Source of the DNA: Faecalibacterium sp. HTF-F
GTDB taxonomy: Bacteria > Bacillota > Clostridia > Oscillospirales > Ruminococcaceae
Assembly: GCF_023347535.1 (NCBI RefSeq)
Contig: NZ_CP094473.1
Coordinates: 1 to 64,000 of the forward strand
Length of the DNA stretch: 64,000 nt
Direction: 5' to 3'
The translations under genes were made by a program, and so were the position numbers. Shown piece after piece: positions 20,801 to 26,746 of the stretch; within the stretch, counting starts at the first letter, position 1, and the number at the start of each line of letters is the position of its first letter. The notes beneath the pieces were generated by a model that was not told where the DNA came from, did no database searches, and was given only the letters and a program-made list of their open reading frames with translations.

Positions 20801-21392
20801 CGTTCTGGCTTCCGGCGAAGATGTCAACGTGATGGTCTTCGATACTGAGATGTACTCCAACACCGGTGGACAGGCATCCAAGGCTTCCAACATTGGTGAA
20901 GTCTGCCAGTTCGCTGCTGCTGGTAAGGAGATCAGCAAGAAGAGCCTGTCCGAGATCGCTATGACCTACGGTTACATCTATGTTGCTCAGATCGCACTGG
21001 GTGCTAACCCGGCTCAGGCTGTCAAGGCCATCGCTGAGGCTGAGGCTTACCCCGGCCCGTCTCTGATCATCGGCTACGCTCCCTGCGAGCTGCACGGTGT
21101 CAAGGGCGGCATGACCAACTGCCAGAACGAGATGAAGAAGGCAGTTGAGGCCGGTTACTGGAACCTGTTCACCTTCAACCCGGCAAACAAGGCTCAGGGC
21201 AAGAATCCGTTCACCCTGACCTCCAAGGCTGTGGATAACGAGAAGTATCAGGCACTGCTGTCTAACGAGACCCGTTACAGCCGCCTGACTCGTGCATTCC
21301 CCGACCGTGCTAAGGAGCTGTTCGCACGCAACCAGCAGGTTGCTAACGACCGCTACGAGCACCTGACCCGTCTGGTCGACCTGTACAAGTAA
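17847..21392 (+). CDS. nifJ: Pyruvate:ferredoxin (flavodoxin) oxidoreductase
   Basis: PFOR converts pyruvate and CoA to acetyl-CoA and CO2 and passes electrons to ferredoxin; it feeds butyrate formation and hydrogenase in gut clostridia. The 1181-residue single chain has the usual order: N-terminal pyrimidine-binding domain (AYPITPSSPM-like), CoA and gamma regions, two 4Fe-4S clusters (CVGCNQCAFVC near 697 and CMGCGECVTVC near 751), and the TPP domain with GDGWAYDIGFGG and YSNTGGQ near 971. The ATG at 17847 follows ATGGAGGAAGAAAA. Codon use is more T-ending than in neighbouring genes, consistent with very high expression. Confidence 0.97.
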   Translation: MPRAKQTMDGNTAAAHVAYAYTDVAAIYPITPSSPMADSVDQWSAAGQKNIFGNQVKVVEMESEAGAAGAVHGSLGAGAVTTTFTASQGLLLMIPNMYKIAAEQLPCVFDVSARTVATQSLNIFGDHSDVMACRQTGFAMLVESSVQEVMDLSPVAHLCAIEGKVPFLNFFDGFRTSHEYQKIEKWDYADLKEMCNMEAVEEFRKKALNPENPKMRGSHENGDVFFQHREACNSVYNALPAVVEKYMAKINAKLGTNYDLFNYYGAPDADRVIVAMGSICDVADEVIDYLNAKGEKVGIVKVRLYRPWVSASLLKVLPKTAKKVAVLDRTKEPGSLGEPLYLDVAATLREAGLNDVVLTGGRYGLGSKDTPPSSIFALFKELEKDQPKERFTLGITDDVTFLSLPEVKPAPITAAAGTKECKFWGLGGDGTVGANKNSVKIIGDHTDKYVQAYFQYDSKKTGGVTISHLRFGDKPIRSPYYINQADFVACHNPAYIHMGMKMVQDVKPGGVFMINCQWSDEELGQHLNAEAKKYIADNNIQLYTINAIDKAIEIGMGKRTNTILQSAFFKLADVMPIEDAVNFMKQAAQKSYGKKGQDVVEMNWKAIDAGVDAIHKVDVPASWSNPEADPAPKALTGRPELVKQIRDVMEPIARMDGDSLPVSSFVANANGEWEQGASAYEKRGTAVNVPEWDAAKCVGCNQCAFVCSHATIRPFQLTADELAAAPAQTKSRDNKPANEYKFVMAVSPLDCMGCGECVTVCPTKAITMVPQDSQADQQAVFDYCVANISKKPSKFADDTVIGSQFNQPLLEFSGSCAGCAETSYARLITQLFGEKMYISNATGCSSIWGGTASISPYTVNKDSGHGPAWCNSLFEDNAEHGLGLYIGQKTVRENLIKEIAEVAGSDKASAELKAAFEKFLETKNNTKANDEPAKALIAELEKAAAAGCEKSAEILKSKQFIAKKSVWIFGGDGWAYDIGFGGLDHVLASGEDVNVMVFDTEMYSNTGGQASKASNIGEVCQFAAAGKEISKKSLSEIAMTYGYIYVAQIALGANPAQAVKAIAEAEAYPGPSLIIGYAPCELHGVKGGMTNCQNEMKKAVEAGYWNLFTFNPANKAQGKNPFTLTSKAVDNEKYQALLSNETRYSRLTRAFPDRAKELFARNQQVANDRYEHLTRLVDLYK

Positions 21393-21414
21393 GCATTCTT
21401 CTGCGCTTTGGATG

Positions 21415-21770
21415 CAGATATTTGCGGCACCTTAGCCCCACAATGCAAGAGGGCGGCTGCCCCGTACCGGCGGTTACTGCGCAATGCAGCGGTACGAAGC
21501 GGAGAAACGCATCCATCCAAGCAGGTGATGTGCTGAAGTACAGCATCCGCCACACGCGTTCTGACTGATTTCACTTCCCGGGCGGTGCTTTGTTCCGTGC
21601 GAAGCACCGCAGCGGGATATGAGATACCAAAGCGCCCGCGAGGGTCCTTGAAAGCACACCCCGCGTGTGTCAGGAGTATAAGGTCTGTTTTGCAGATACC
21701 TTGCTCCGCCTGCTGCATAAGACCTGCTTTTGCAGGGATCTTGCCGCAGTAAAAACGAGCTTCGTTTTAG
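21415..21770 (+). ncRNA. Structured 3' region of nifJ, possible noncoding RNA
   Basis: About 350 bases with serial hairpins: CCGTACC (21462-21468) with GGTACG (21491-21496) closing CTGC/GCAG; a perfect 9-bp stem GCGGTGCTT / AAGCACCGC (21582-21610); and GGAG...AAGGT / ACCTT...CTCC (21673-21707). It ends at a strong terminator. It matches none of tmRNA, RNase P RNA, SRP RNA or T-box by its conserved blocks. It may be a processed 3' RNA of nifJ or an unknown RNA. Confidence 0.4.
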
Positions 21771-21809
21771 CGCCCCGCTCACCGCAAGGTGACCGGGGCG
21801 TATTTTTTT
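21771..21809 (+). terminator. Terminator of the nifJ transcript
   Basis: CGCCCCG-ctCACC gcaa GGTGa-CCGGGGCG stem followed by TATTTTTTT. A second small hairpin, AAAACGA/TCGTTTT, precedes it. Confidence 0.85.
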
Positions 21810-21885
21810 GTGCAAAAAACAGCAGGGACTGCTGCACGTTATCCGATGCAGCAGCCTCTGCTGAATTATAAAATATTATTTTGCG

Positions 21886-22167
21886 TCAGTTCTCTCCAAA
21901 GAAGCCGTTTTCACTCATGGATGCCCACTTGAGGTACATTTCTTTATAGTTGTCTTTGATGAAGCTTTGAATTTTGCTTAGTTCCCTGTCGGTCAGGACC
22001 CCGCGGTTTTGTATTACGGTGTCACCATTGCTTTTTACAAAGAATTTTGCAGAACCGCCCTCAGTCAATTTACGGTCACTGGCGTGGACGTGCATACATT
22101 CAATAATGCAGTGCGCAGTAAAATAAAGATAGTAACCGCAAATCTTGAAATCATAATATTTTGGCAT
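21886..22167 (-). CDS. DUF4160-like small protein
   Basis: A 93-residue protein that resembles DUF4160 proteins in its opening and layout: a short beta strand with KICGYYLYF, then ECMHVHASD, where the H-x-H occupies the place of the family's FHVxYG segment. The match is weak. DUF4160 proteins often pair with a DUF2442-like partner in toxin-antitoxin-like cassettes, but no activity is established. It is the last of three overlapping genes; its ATG shares one base with the stop of the gene before it. The T-rich third positions differ from the GC-rich neighbours, which hints at acquisition. Confidence 0.6.
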   Translation of the reverse strand: MPKYYDFKICGYYLYFTAHCIIECMHVHASDRKLTEGGSAKFFVKSNGDTVIQNRGVLTDRELSKIQSFIKDNYKEMYLKWASMSENGFFGEN

Positions 22168-22391
22168 TACGATTCCTCCAGATGTTTCCGGTTTCGGCTG
22201 TAATAGTCCTGAACAATGTCTAACTCGATATCATCCATGGTGGTTTCCAGTATCTTTCCATCGGCAGACAATACACAGGCGCTTGCAGGATTATTCAGAT
22301 TCAGAACACGGACGGAATCATTGCTTTTTGAAAAAGCATAACCATTTACGATCATATCTGCATGGTCAGCAATGCTTAAAATATCAGGCAT
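22167..22391 (-). CDS. Small protein of unknown function, middle of a three-gene cassette
   Basis: A 74-residue protein that I do not recognise. It is mixed alpha/beta with no membrane segment and no Cys cluster; the C-terminus is acidic then basic (IELDIVQDYYSRNRKHLEES). It overlaps the upstream gene by eight bases and the downstream gene by one, which is strong evidence for co-translation. By position it could be the partner of the DUF4160-like protein, as DUF2442 is elsewhere, but no DUF2442 motif is evident. Confidence 0.6.
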   Translation of the reverse strand: MPDILSIADHADMIVNGYAFSKSNDSVRVLNLNNPASACVLSADGKILETTMDDIELDIVQDYYSRNRKHLEES

Positions 22392-22653
22392 ACTGCAACT
22401 CTACCTTTCGGATCGGCTTTAAAAAAGCATCAGCATCAATATACAAATTGTTCAGGATGGGAATCAGATCAATGTATTCTTCTTCTGCAGGGGCACCTTT
22501 GTATTTTGCCATGACCACAAGATAGCCCTTGTCCCATTCCAGAATATCCGTGTAACGCTCCAGAGAAGAAGGTGTGCGGAACCGAATCGTTCTTCCAGCG
22601 TAGGTGAACGAGGTAAAATTGCCGCTGTTGTTCAAAAAAGCACAGTCGCTCAT
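22384..22653 (-). CDS. Small protein of unknown function, first in a three-gene cassette
   Basis: An 89-residue protein starting at ATG 22653, seven bases after GGGAGG; the longer frame upstream lacks a ribosome-binding site. It reads as a beta-rich domain (TSFTYAGRTIRFRTP, DKGYLVVMAKYKG) followed by an acidic helix with EEEYIDLIPIL and a conserved-looking C-terminal KPIRKVELQ. I do not recognise the family. A clear minus-strand promoter precedes it. Its AT-richer composition matches the other two cassette genes. Confidence 0.65.
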   Translation of the reverse strand: MSDCAFLNNSGNFTSFTYAGRTIRFRTPSSLERYTDILEWDKGYLVVMAKYKGAPAEEEYIDLIPILNNLYIDADAFLKPIRKVELQYA

Positions 22654-22688
22654 AAGATGCCCTCCCTTACAGCTGCTTTTACAGTTCC

Positions 22689-22717
22689 ATTTTAGCATGT
22701 GAAAAAACGAAGGTCAA
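22689..22717 (-). promoter_or_regulatory. Promoter of the three-gene cassette
   Basis: On the minus strand: TTGACC (22717-22712), 17 bases, TAAAAT (22694-22689), about 36 bases upstream of the first ATG. Confidence 0.75.
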
Positions 22718-22810
22718 TCAAAAAATGTTATCACAAAATCTTCCAAAAGATACCATTTCCTTTTTACAGTTTCTTCATAGCTTCTTAACGAATTGAATTG
22801 TGAAAGCTGT

Positions 22811-22940
22811 TATACTTTTGCCATGGGAAACGGGGCCGCAACCGTTTCCCGTGTAACATGATTCCTCCTCACACCAAGGCAATATCCAAACAAAACACCC
22901 TTTTTCGTGCGCCGCAACACGGAAGAGGGTGTTTTGTTTT
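22811..22940 (+). ncRNA. Candidate small RNA with anti-Shine-Dalgarno linker, copy 1
   Basis: The extended -10 TGT-TATACT (22808-22816) places +1 near 22823, at the foot of stem 1, GGGAAACGG / CCGTTTCCC (22825-22850), whose loop contains GGGCCGCAAC. A single-stranded linker follows with ATTCCTCCTCACACC (22861-22875), complementary to Shine-Dalgarno sequences. Then comes a terminator stem CAAAACACCCT / AGGGTGTTTTG (22891-22936) with an inner CGTG/CACG helix and a loop ending CCGCAA. A second copy at 29381-29513 keeps the loops and linker but has different stem sequences that still pair. An ATG in the linker opens a short frame without a ribosome-binding site, so an RNA role is preferred. Confidence 0.7.
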
Positions 22941-23112
22941 GGCAAAAAACGATCTTCCGATGCCGCCGCAGTGCTTTGGCATTCTCAGCGGTAATTTTTA
23001 TCCTTGCAGTTCGGCAAAGGCTGCGGGCTTTGCCGGACTGCCTTTTCACGCGAAAGAAAAATAAGATCTGTGTTTTTATAAAATAAAATTCCTGTAAATC
23101 CATGGTTTAGGG

Positions 23113-23141
23113 TTGACCCCGTTTTTTGGCGGCGCTATAAT
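23113..23141 (+). promoter_or_regulatory. mgtE promoter
   Basis: TTGACC (23113-23118), 17 bases, perfect TATAAT (23136-23141). It leaves a leader of about 325 bases before the mgtE ATG. Confidence 0.85.
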
Positions 23142-23179
23142 AAAAATGAATATGAAAACTTGGAGGTGAACGCAGGAAA

Positions 23180-23275
23180 ATGGACCCGGATCATAGTCGA
23201 AGTAGAACCACCGGCGCGGTGGATCAGAAAACAAAAACAACTGCGTTTTCCCCAACCGTTCGCCTCCTTCGCTGA
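23180..23275 (+). CDS. Putative mgtE leader peptide (Met-Asp-Pro-Asp start)
   Basis: A 31-codon ORF begins 13 bases after GGAGG in the mgtE leader and ends at TGA 23273-23275. Its product starts MDPDHSRSRTT and ends SPTVRLLR; it is basic, with two prolines. The E. coli mgtL leader peptide starts MEPDPTP and senses magnesium because its acidic/proline start destabilises the ribosome. The similarity here is limited to the first residues and the genomic role, so this is a hypothesis. A longer frame starting at GTG 23166 is possible but lacks a ribosome-binding site. Confidence 0.4.
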   Translation: MDPDHSRSRTTGAVDQKTKTTAFSPTVRLLR

Positions 23276-23280
23276 GTCCT

Positions 23281-23400
23281 GCGGAAAAGCACCGCTTCAA
23301 CGGTGTGTCTTTCCGCAAAACAGAGCAGAGGAAGGCGCGGCTTTGTGTGCGCAGAATGCGGCGTTTGCGGCATTCCGGCAGGCAAGGCGGCGCGTTTTTT
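23281..23400 (+). promoter_or_regulatory. mgtE leader hairpin and attenuator-like terminator
   Basis: The first hairpin is GCGGAAA..CACCG / CGGTG..TTTCCGC (23281-23316). The second is GTGCGC (23347-23352) with GCGCGT (23390-23395), enclosing GAATGC/GCATTC (23354-23375), followed by a T-run to 23400. The second would stop transcription 73 bases before mgtE. It shows none of the conserved blocks of the M-box magnesium riboswitch that I could recognise. Confidence 0.55.
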
Positions 23401-23472
23401 GTTTCCCGATCTGCTGCGTCCTCCGGATACAGGAGCTGCTCCTGTGCCGTAAAAACTGAGGAGGAACGCCCA

Positions 23473-25050
23473 ATGGATATGGAAGAAAAGAAGCTGACGG
23501 TTGATGCTGCGGAGCAGGCGCTGCCGGTGCAGGAGCTGCCTGCCGATATCCCTGACGAAGTCCGTCAGAAGCTGGCCGAGGACCTGAACGATGAAGCCAC
23601 CGAGGACCTCAAGCAGGATATGCGTGAGGCCGAGGAAGAGGAGGCCAACGACGAAGAGGTCAAGGCTAACCCCGAAATGTTGACCAAGAGCCGCCTGCTC
23701 AAGCTGCTCATCAAGAAGCAGTACGTCAAGCTGCGCGAAGTGACCGAGGAAGAGCAGCCTGCCGACCTTGCCGAGCTGCTGGAAGAGCTGGACGAGAACA
23801 ACCGCCTTGTGGTGTTCCGTCTGCTGAAAAAGGAAGTGGCCACCGAGGCCTTTGCCTATATGTCCGACGAGGCCCGCGATGATCTGGTAAACGCCTTTTC
23901 GGACGTGGAGCTGGTGAGCGCCATCGAGGAAATGAGTCTGGACGATGCCGCCGACCTGCTGGAGGATATGCCGGCAGGCGTGGTGAAGCGGGTACTGGAA
24001 AAATCCTCCCGGGAGACCCGTGAGAGCCTGAACAAGCTGCTGAACTACCCCGAAAGCTCTGCCGGCAGCCTGATGACCCCGGAGTATGTCCGCCTGCGGG
24101 AGGATATGACCGTGGAGCAGGCCTTTGATGCCATCCGCAAACAGGGCGAAAACGCAGAGACCGTGTACACCTGCTACGTGGTGGAGCGCAACCGCCTGAA
24201 GGGTGTTGTCTCTGCCCGCAGCCTGCTGCTTTCGGACAGGAACATTCCCGTTTCCGAGATCATGGATGACAACGTGGTGGCAGTGAAGGTCACGGACGAT
24301 CAGGAATATGTGGCCCGTGAGATGCAGCGCTACGACTTTACCGCAATGCCCGTTCTGGACAACGAGGGCATGTTCGTGGGCATCATCACCATCGACGATG
24401 CAATCGATGTTCTGACCGACGAGAGCACCGAGGATATGCAGAAGATGGCCGCCATTCTGCCGGACGACGATGCCACCACCTACTTTGGCACCAGCGTCTG
24501 GACTCACGCAAAGCAGCGCATCCCATGGCTGCTGATCCTGATGCTTTCCGCCACCTTTACCGGCATGGTCACCACCCACTATGAGGAAGCCTTTACCGCG
24601 CTGCCCCTGCTGGTCTCCTTCATGCCCATGCTGATGGATACCGCCGGCAACTGCGGCAACCAGATCAGCACCCTGATGGTGCGCGGTCTGGCTCTGGGCG
24701 AGGTGGAGCCTGCCGACTTTATGCGGGTGCTGGGCAAGGAGCTGCGGGTGTCGGCCATCGTGGGCGCAGTGCTGGGCATCGTGAACGGCCTGCGCATCTA
24801 CCTGATGTACACCTTCCTCTTCCCCGGCCAGTACGCCAACGTGATGGGCTACGCCATCGTGGTCAGTGTGTCGCTGTTCTTCAGCGTCATTCTGGCAAAG
24901 CTGGTGGGCGGTATGCTGCCGCTGGCCGCAAAGAAGCTGGGTGCAGACCCGGCCATCATGGCTACCCCCTTCATCACCACCATCGTGGACGCCTGCAGCC
25001 TGATCCTGTATTTCCAGATCGCACAGCTGGTATTCCACAATATGATGTAA
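23473..25050 (+). CDS. mgtE: Magnesium transporter MgtE
   Basis: MgtE is a dimeric Mg2+ channel whose cytosolic domains close it when magnesium is plentiful. The 525-residue product is longer than the usual ~450 because of an acidic N-terminal extension (residues ~1-75). Then come the MgtE_N superhelix (LAELLEELDENNRLVVFRLL, about 95-210), two CBS domains (about 215-345, with FTAMPVLDNEGMFVGIITIDD), and five membrane segments (about 355-525) with FMPMLMDTAGNCGNQ in the pore region. The ATG at 23473 follows GAGGAGGAAC. The long leader suggests control at RNA level. Confidence 0.96.
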   Translation: MDMEEKKLTVDAAEQALPVQELPADIPDEVRQKLAEDLNDEATEDLKQDMREAEEEEANDEEVKANPEMLTKSRLLKLLIKKQYVKLREVTEEEQPADLAELLEELDENNRLVVFRLLKKEVATEAFAYMSDEARDDLVNAFSDVELVSAIEEMSLDDAADLLEDMPAGVVKRVLEKSSRETRESLNKLLNYPESSAGSLMTPEYVRLREDMTVEQAFDAIRKQGENAETVYTCYVVERNRLKGVVSARSLLLSDRNIPVSEIMDDNVVAVKVTDDQEYVAREMQRYDFTAMPVLDNEGMFVGIITIDDAIDVLTDESTEDMQKMAAILPDDDATTYFGTSVWTHAKQRIPWLLILMLSATFTGMVTTHYEEAFTALPLLVSFMPMLMDTAGNCGNQISTLMVRGLALGEVEPADFMRVLGKELRVSAIVGAVLGIVNGLRIYLMYTFLFPGQYANVMGYAIVVSVSLFFSVILAKLVGGMLPLAAKKLGADPAIMATPFITTIVDACSLILYFQIAQLVFHNMM

Positions 25051-25060
25051 AGAATAGAGC

Positions 25061-25098
25061 AATGCCGGACAGTCTTGAAGTGACTGCCCGGCATTTTT
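25061..25098 (+). terminator. mgtE terminator
   Basis: AATGCCGGaCAGTC / GACTGcCCGGCATT stem followed by TTTT. The stem is a diverged version of the repeated AATGCCGGGCGGTC hairpin at 44259 and 52571. Confidence 0.85.
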
Positions 25099-25106
25099 AT
25101 AGGACG

Positions 25107-25231
25107 AACCCTCTCAGTCATCGCTGCGCGATGCCAGCTCCCCCGAAGGGGGAGCTTTTAAGCATCTGACGGTTTACAGCAAATAAGCTCCCCCTTCGGG
25201 GGAGCTGTCGCCGCAGGCGACTGAGAGGGTT
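25107..25231. repeat. Palindromic intergenic repeat, copy e (type copy)
   Basis: AACCCTCTCAGTC ... GACTGAGAGGGTT ends enclose two AGCTCCCCC-4-GGGGGAGCT hairpins joined by a linker (GCATCTGACGGTTTACAGC). This ~125-base copy is a clean example of the family. Confidence 0.85.
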
Positions 25232-25322
25232 CAACTGCGTCCCCCGCATCGGCTGCTTTTTTGCATCCAACCCTTTGGCGCATTTGCCCAAAAGGACGGC
25301 GATATTTTATATGCTCTGTCAA

Positions 25323-25353
25323 TTGACACACCACGGGTGTGATGGTGTAAAAT
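25323..25353 (+). promoter_or_regulatory. Promoter with inverted repeat, lipoprotein gene
   Basis: A perfect TTGACA (25323-25328) is followed by TAAAAT (25348-25353) at 19-base spacing, or TGTAAA at 17. CACACC-ACG-GGTGTG overlaps the -35 and spacer and resembles the gyrB palindrome half-sites. Confidence 0.6.
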
Positions 25354-25422
25354 AATAACAGGAAGTCGTTTGATTTCCAGTACGTTGGATAGAACCTGTA
25401 TTTTTGTTACCGGAGGTGTATC

Positions 25423-25914
25423 GTGAAAAAGACAAGACGCTTTGTAGCCCTTTTACTGGCCGCAGTGCTGGCCTTGGCTTTGTTCACCGCCTGCGGTGCA
25501 GCGCAGCCCACCATTGGCGAGGAATACGAAAAATGGTTTGTAGAGCAGCTCAACAGCAAACTGCCGGAGGGCAAAACGGTACAAAAAGTTGACGTCAAAC
25601 ACTCGGAGATGATGGCTGCTCTGGCGAAAATTGACAAGGACGGGAAGTTCACAGCCGGAGAAGGCTGGGATGAAGGTGAGCAAGGAATTGGGCCCTGGTA
25701 TTGGATAATCCTCTCAGACCCGCATGCATGGATTCCTGGTGTTTCGGAAGCTAAGGCAGTTGCGCTGGCCCCGGAAAATCTGACGCAGTACGGACCTACT
25801 TACCTTACTAAGGAAGGATATTTGAACAAGATCAGGGAGTATGATATTGCCACCCGTGTTATGGATGGCAAGACCTACGTTGCGGTGTATCTCCACTTAG
25901 AGAGATGGTACTGA
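25423..25914 (+). CDS. Small lipoprotein of unknown function
   Basis: A 163-residue exported protein starting with GTG at 25423 after CCGGAGGTGTATC. The signal peptide has a basic start (KKTRR), a hydrophobic core and a lipobox ending LFTAC, so it should be lipid-anchored through Cys25. The mature part is soluble, with an acidic helix and aromatic patches (GIGPWYWIILSDPHAW). I do not recognise the fold or family. It stands alone, between two palindromic repeats, behind its own promoter and followed by a terminator. Confidence 0.8.
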   Translation: MKKTRRFVALLLAAVLALALFTACGAAQPTIGEEYEKWFVEQLNSKLPEGKTVQKVDVKHSEMMAALAKIDKDGKFTAGEGWDEGEQGIGPWYWIILSDPHAWIPGVSEAKAVALAPENLTQYGPTYLTKEGYLNKIREYDIATRVMDGKTYVAVYLHLERWY

Positions 25915-25974
25915 CCCCTGTGTCGCTGCATACCCTAGTGTGCGCCGCTGCTAAGGCGTAAAATATGGTTTTAT

Positions 25975-26017
25975 AAGCCCTCTCAGGCACTTTGTCTGCC
26001 CGAGAGGGCTTATTTTT
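25975..26017 (+). terminator. Terminator after the lipoprotein gene
   Basis: AAGCCCTCTC / GAGAGGGCTT stem with a 17-base loop and TATTTTT tail. Confidence 0.8.
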
Positions 26018-26023
26018 GCATCC

Positions 26024-26198
26024 AACCCTCTCAGTCATCGCTGCGCGATGCCAGCTCCCCCGAAGGGGGAGCTTTTAAGCATCTGACGGTTTACAGCAAA
26101 TAAGCTCCCCCCTCGGGGGAGCTTTTAAGCATCTGACGGTTTACAGCAAATAAGCTCCCCCTTCGGGGGAGCTGTCGCCGCAGGCGACTGAGAGGGTT
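26024..26198. repeat. Palindromic intergenic repeat, copy f (internal duplication)
   Basis: Nearly identical to copy e, but the central unit (AGCTTTTAAGCATCTGACGG with its AGCTCCCCC hairpin) is duplicated in tandem. This shows recent slippage or recombination between the two hairpins. Confidence 0.85.
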
Positions 26199-26668
26199 CA
26201 GCCAGGATAAAAACAGTGTGGAAAACTGCAATTTTCCCCGCCTTTTCCACACGGAAAAACGGCAGCGGCCCGGTGTTGAAAACTTGGGAGCCAGCCATTC
26301 CAGATTGGAGAAAAATAAATCGCCGCTCGGGAACGGTTTGTAGAATGCAAAGAAAATCCTTCGACTTTCTTTTTTATAAAAGGCAGAATGCCTGCATTTT
26401 CATCCAAAACTTTCCAGAAAGCGGCTGCCTGAATTACGGTGCGTATAGGGCTGATCCCTTTTTATTGTTGAAAACCCAGTGGAAAAAGTGGAAAACATCA
26501 CGGAAAACCCGACCTTTTCTTCACAAAAGCGGTTGAAAACCCGGTGGAAAAAGTGAAAAGTTCATTCCAGACCGGAAATTACATACAATTTTCGGTTGTG
26601 CTTTGGCATCCGGAGGGCGGCAGGAAAGCTGTATTTCCGGGCTTTGGGGGCAGAGGTTTTCAACAGTG
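26199..26668. promoter_or_regulatory. Gene-free stretch with a cluster of DnaA-box-like sequences
   Basis: No convincing gene. Repeated 9-mers resemble the oriC boxes: TGTGGAAAA (26217), TTTTCCACA (26243), two AGTGGAAAA (26479, 26488), GGTGGAAAA (26543), several GTTGAAAAC and a palindromic GTTTTCAACAGTGTTGAA (26656). This could be an accessory DnaA-binding locus; binding is not shown. Confidence 0.4.
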
Positions 26669-26697
26669 TTGAATGCCCCGGCCAATCATGGTACAAT
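26669..26697 (+). promoter_or_regulatory. Promoter of the rhomboid-like gene
   Basis: TTGAAT (26669-26674), 17 bases, TACAAT (26692-26697). The -35 overlaps a GTTTTCAACAGTGTTGAA palindrome. Confidence 0.75.
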
Positions 26698-26746
26698 AAC
26701 AGCAGTAAGCTGCGGCAAAACATTTCCGAATTGAGGGAGGCACCCT

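Noticed and set aside
17325..21362. 1345-residue frame antisense to nifJ
   Set aside because: It mirrors PFOR codons in high-GC DNA; it has no ribosome-binding site or recognisable domain, while the plus strand encodes an unmistakable PFOR.
21415..21770. tmRNA, RNase P RNA, SRP RNA or T-box after nifJ
   Set aside because: The conserved core blocks of each (for example the tag-ending region of tmRNA or the T-box AGGGTGG) are absent.
22810..23103. Minus-strand 97-residue frame over the small RNA
   Set aside because: No ribosome-binding site, and it crosses the terminator and stems of the better supported RNA.
23113..23472. M-box magnesium riboswitch in the mgtE leader
   Set aside because: Only a GGAGGTGA-like block was seen; it serves better as a ribosome-binding site, and the other conserved M-box blocks were not found by eye.
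25107..26198. CRISPR array suggested by repeated hairpins
   Set aside because: Only two to three repeat units with palindromic, unequal spacing and no unique spacers; no cas genes nearby.
26216..26536. 106-residue plus-strand frame between the repeat and the rhomboid-like gene
   Set aside because: Lys, Trp and Phe-rich translation of repeated GGAAAA/TTTTCC boxes, without a ribosome-binding site or domain.
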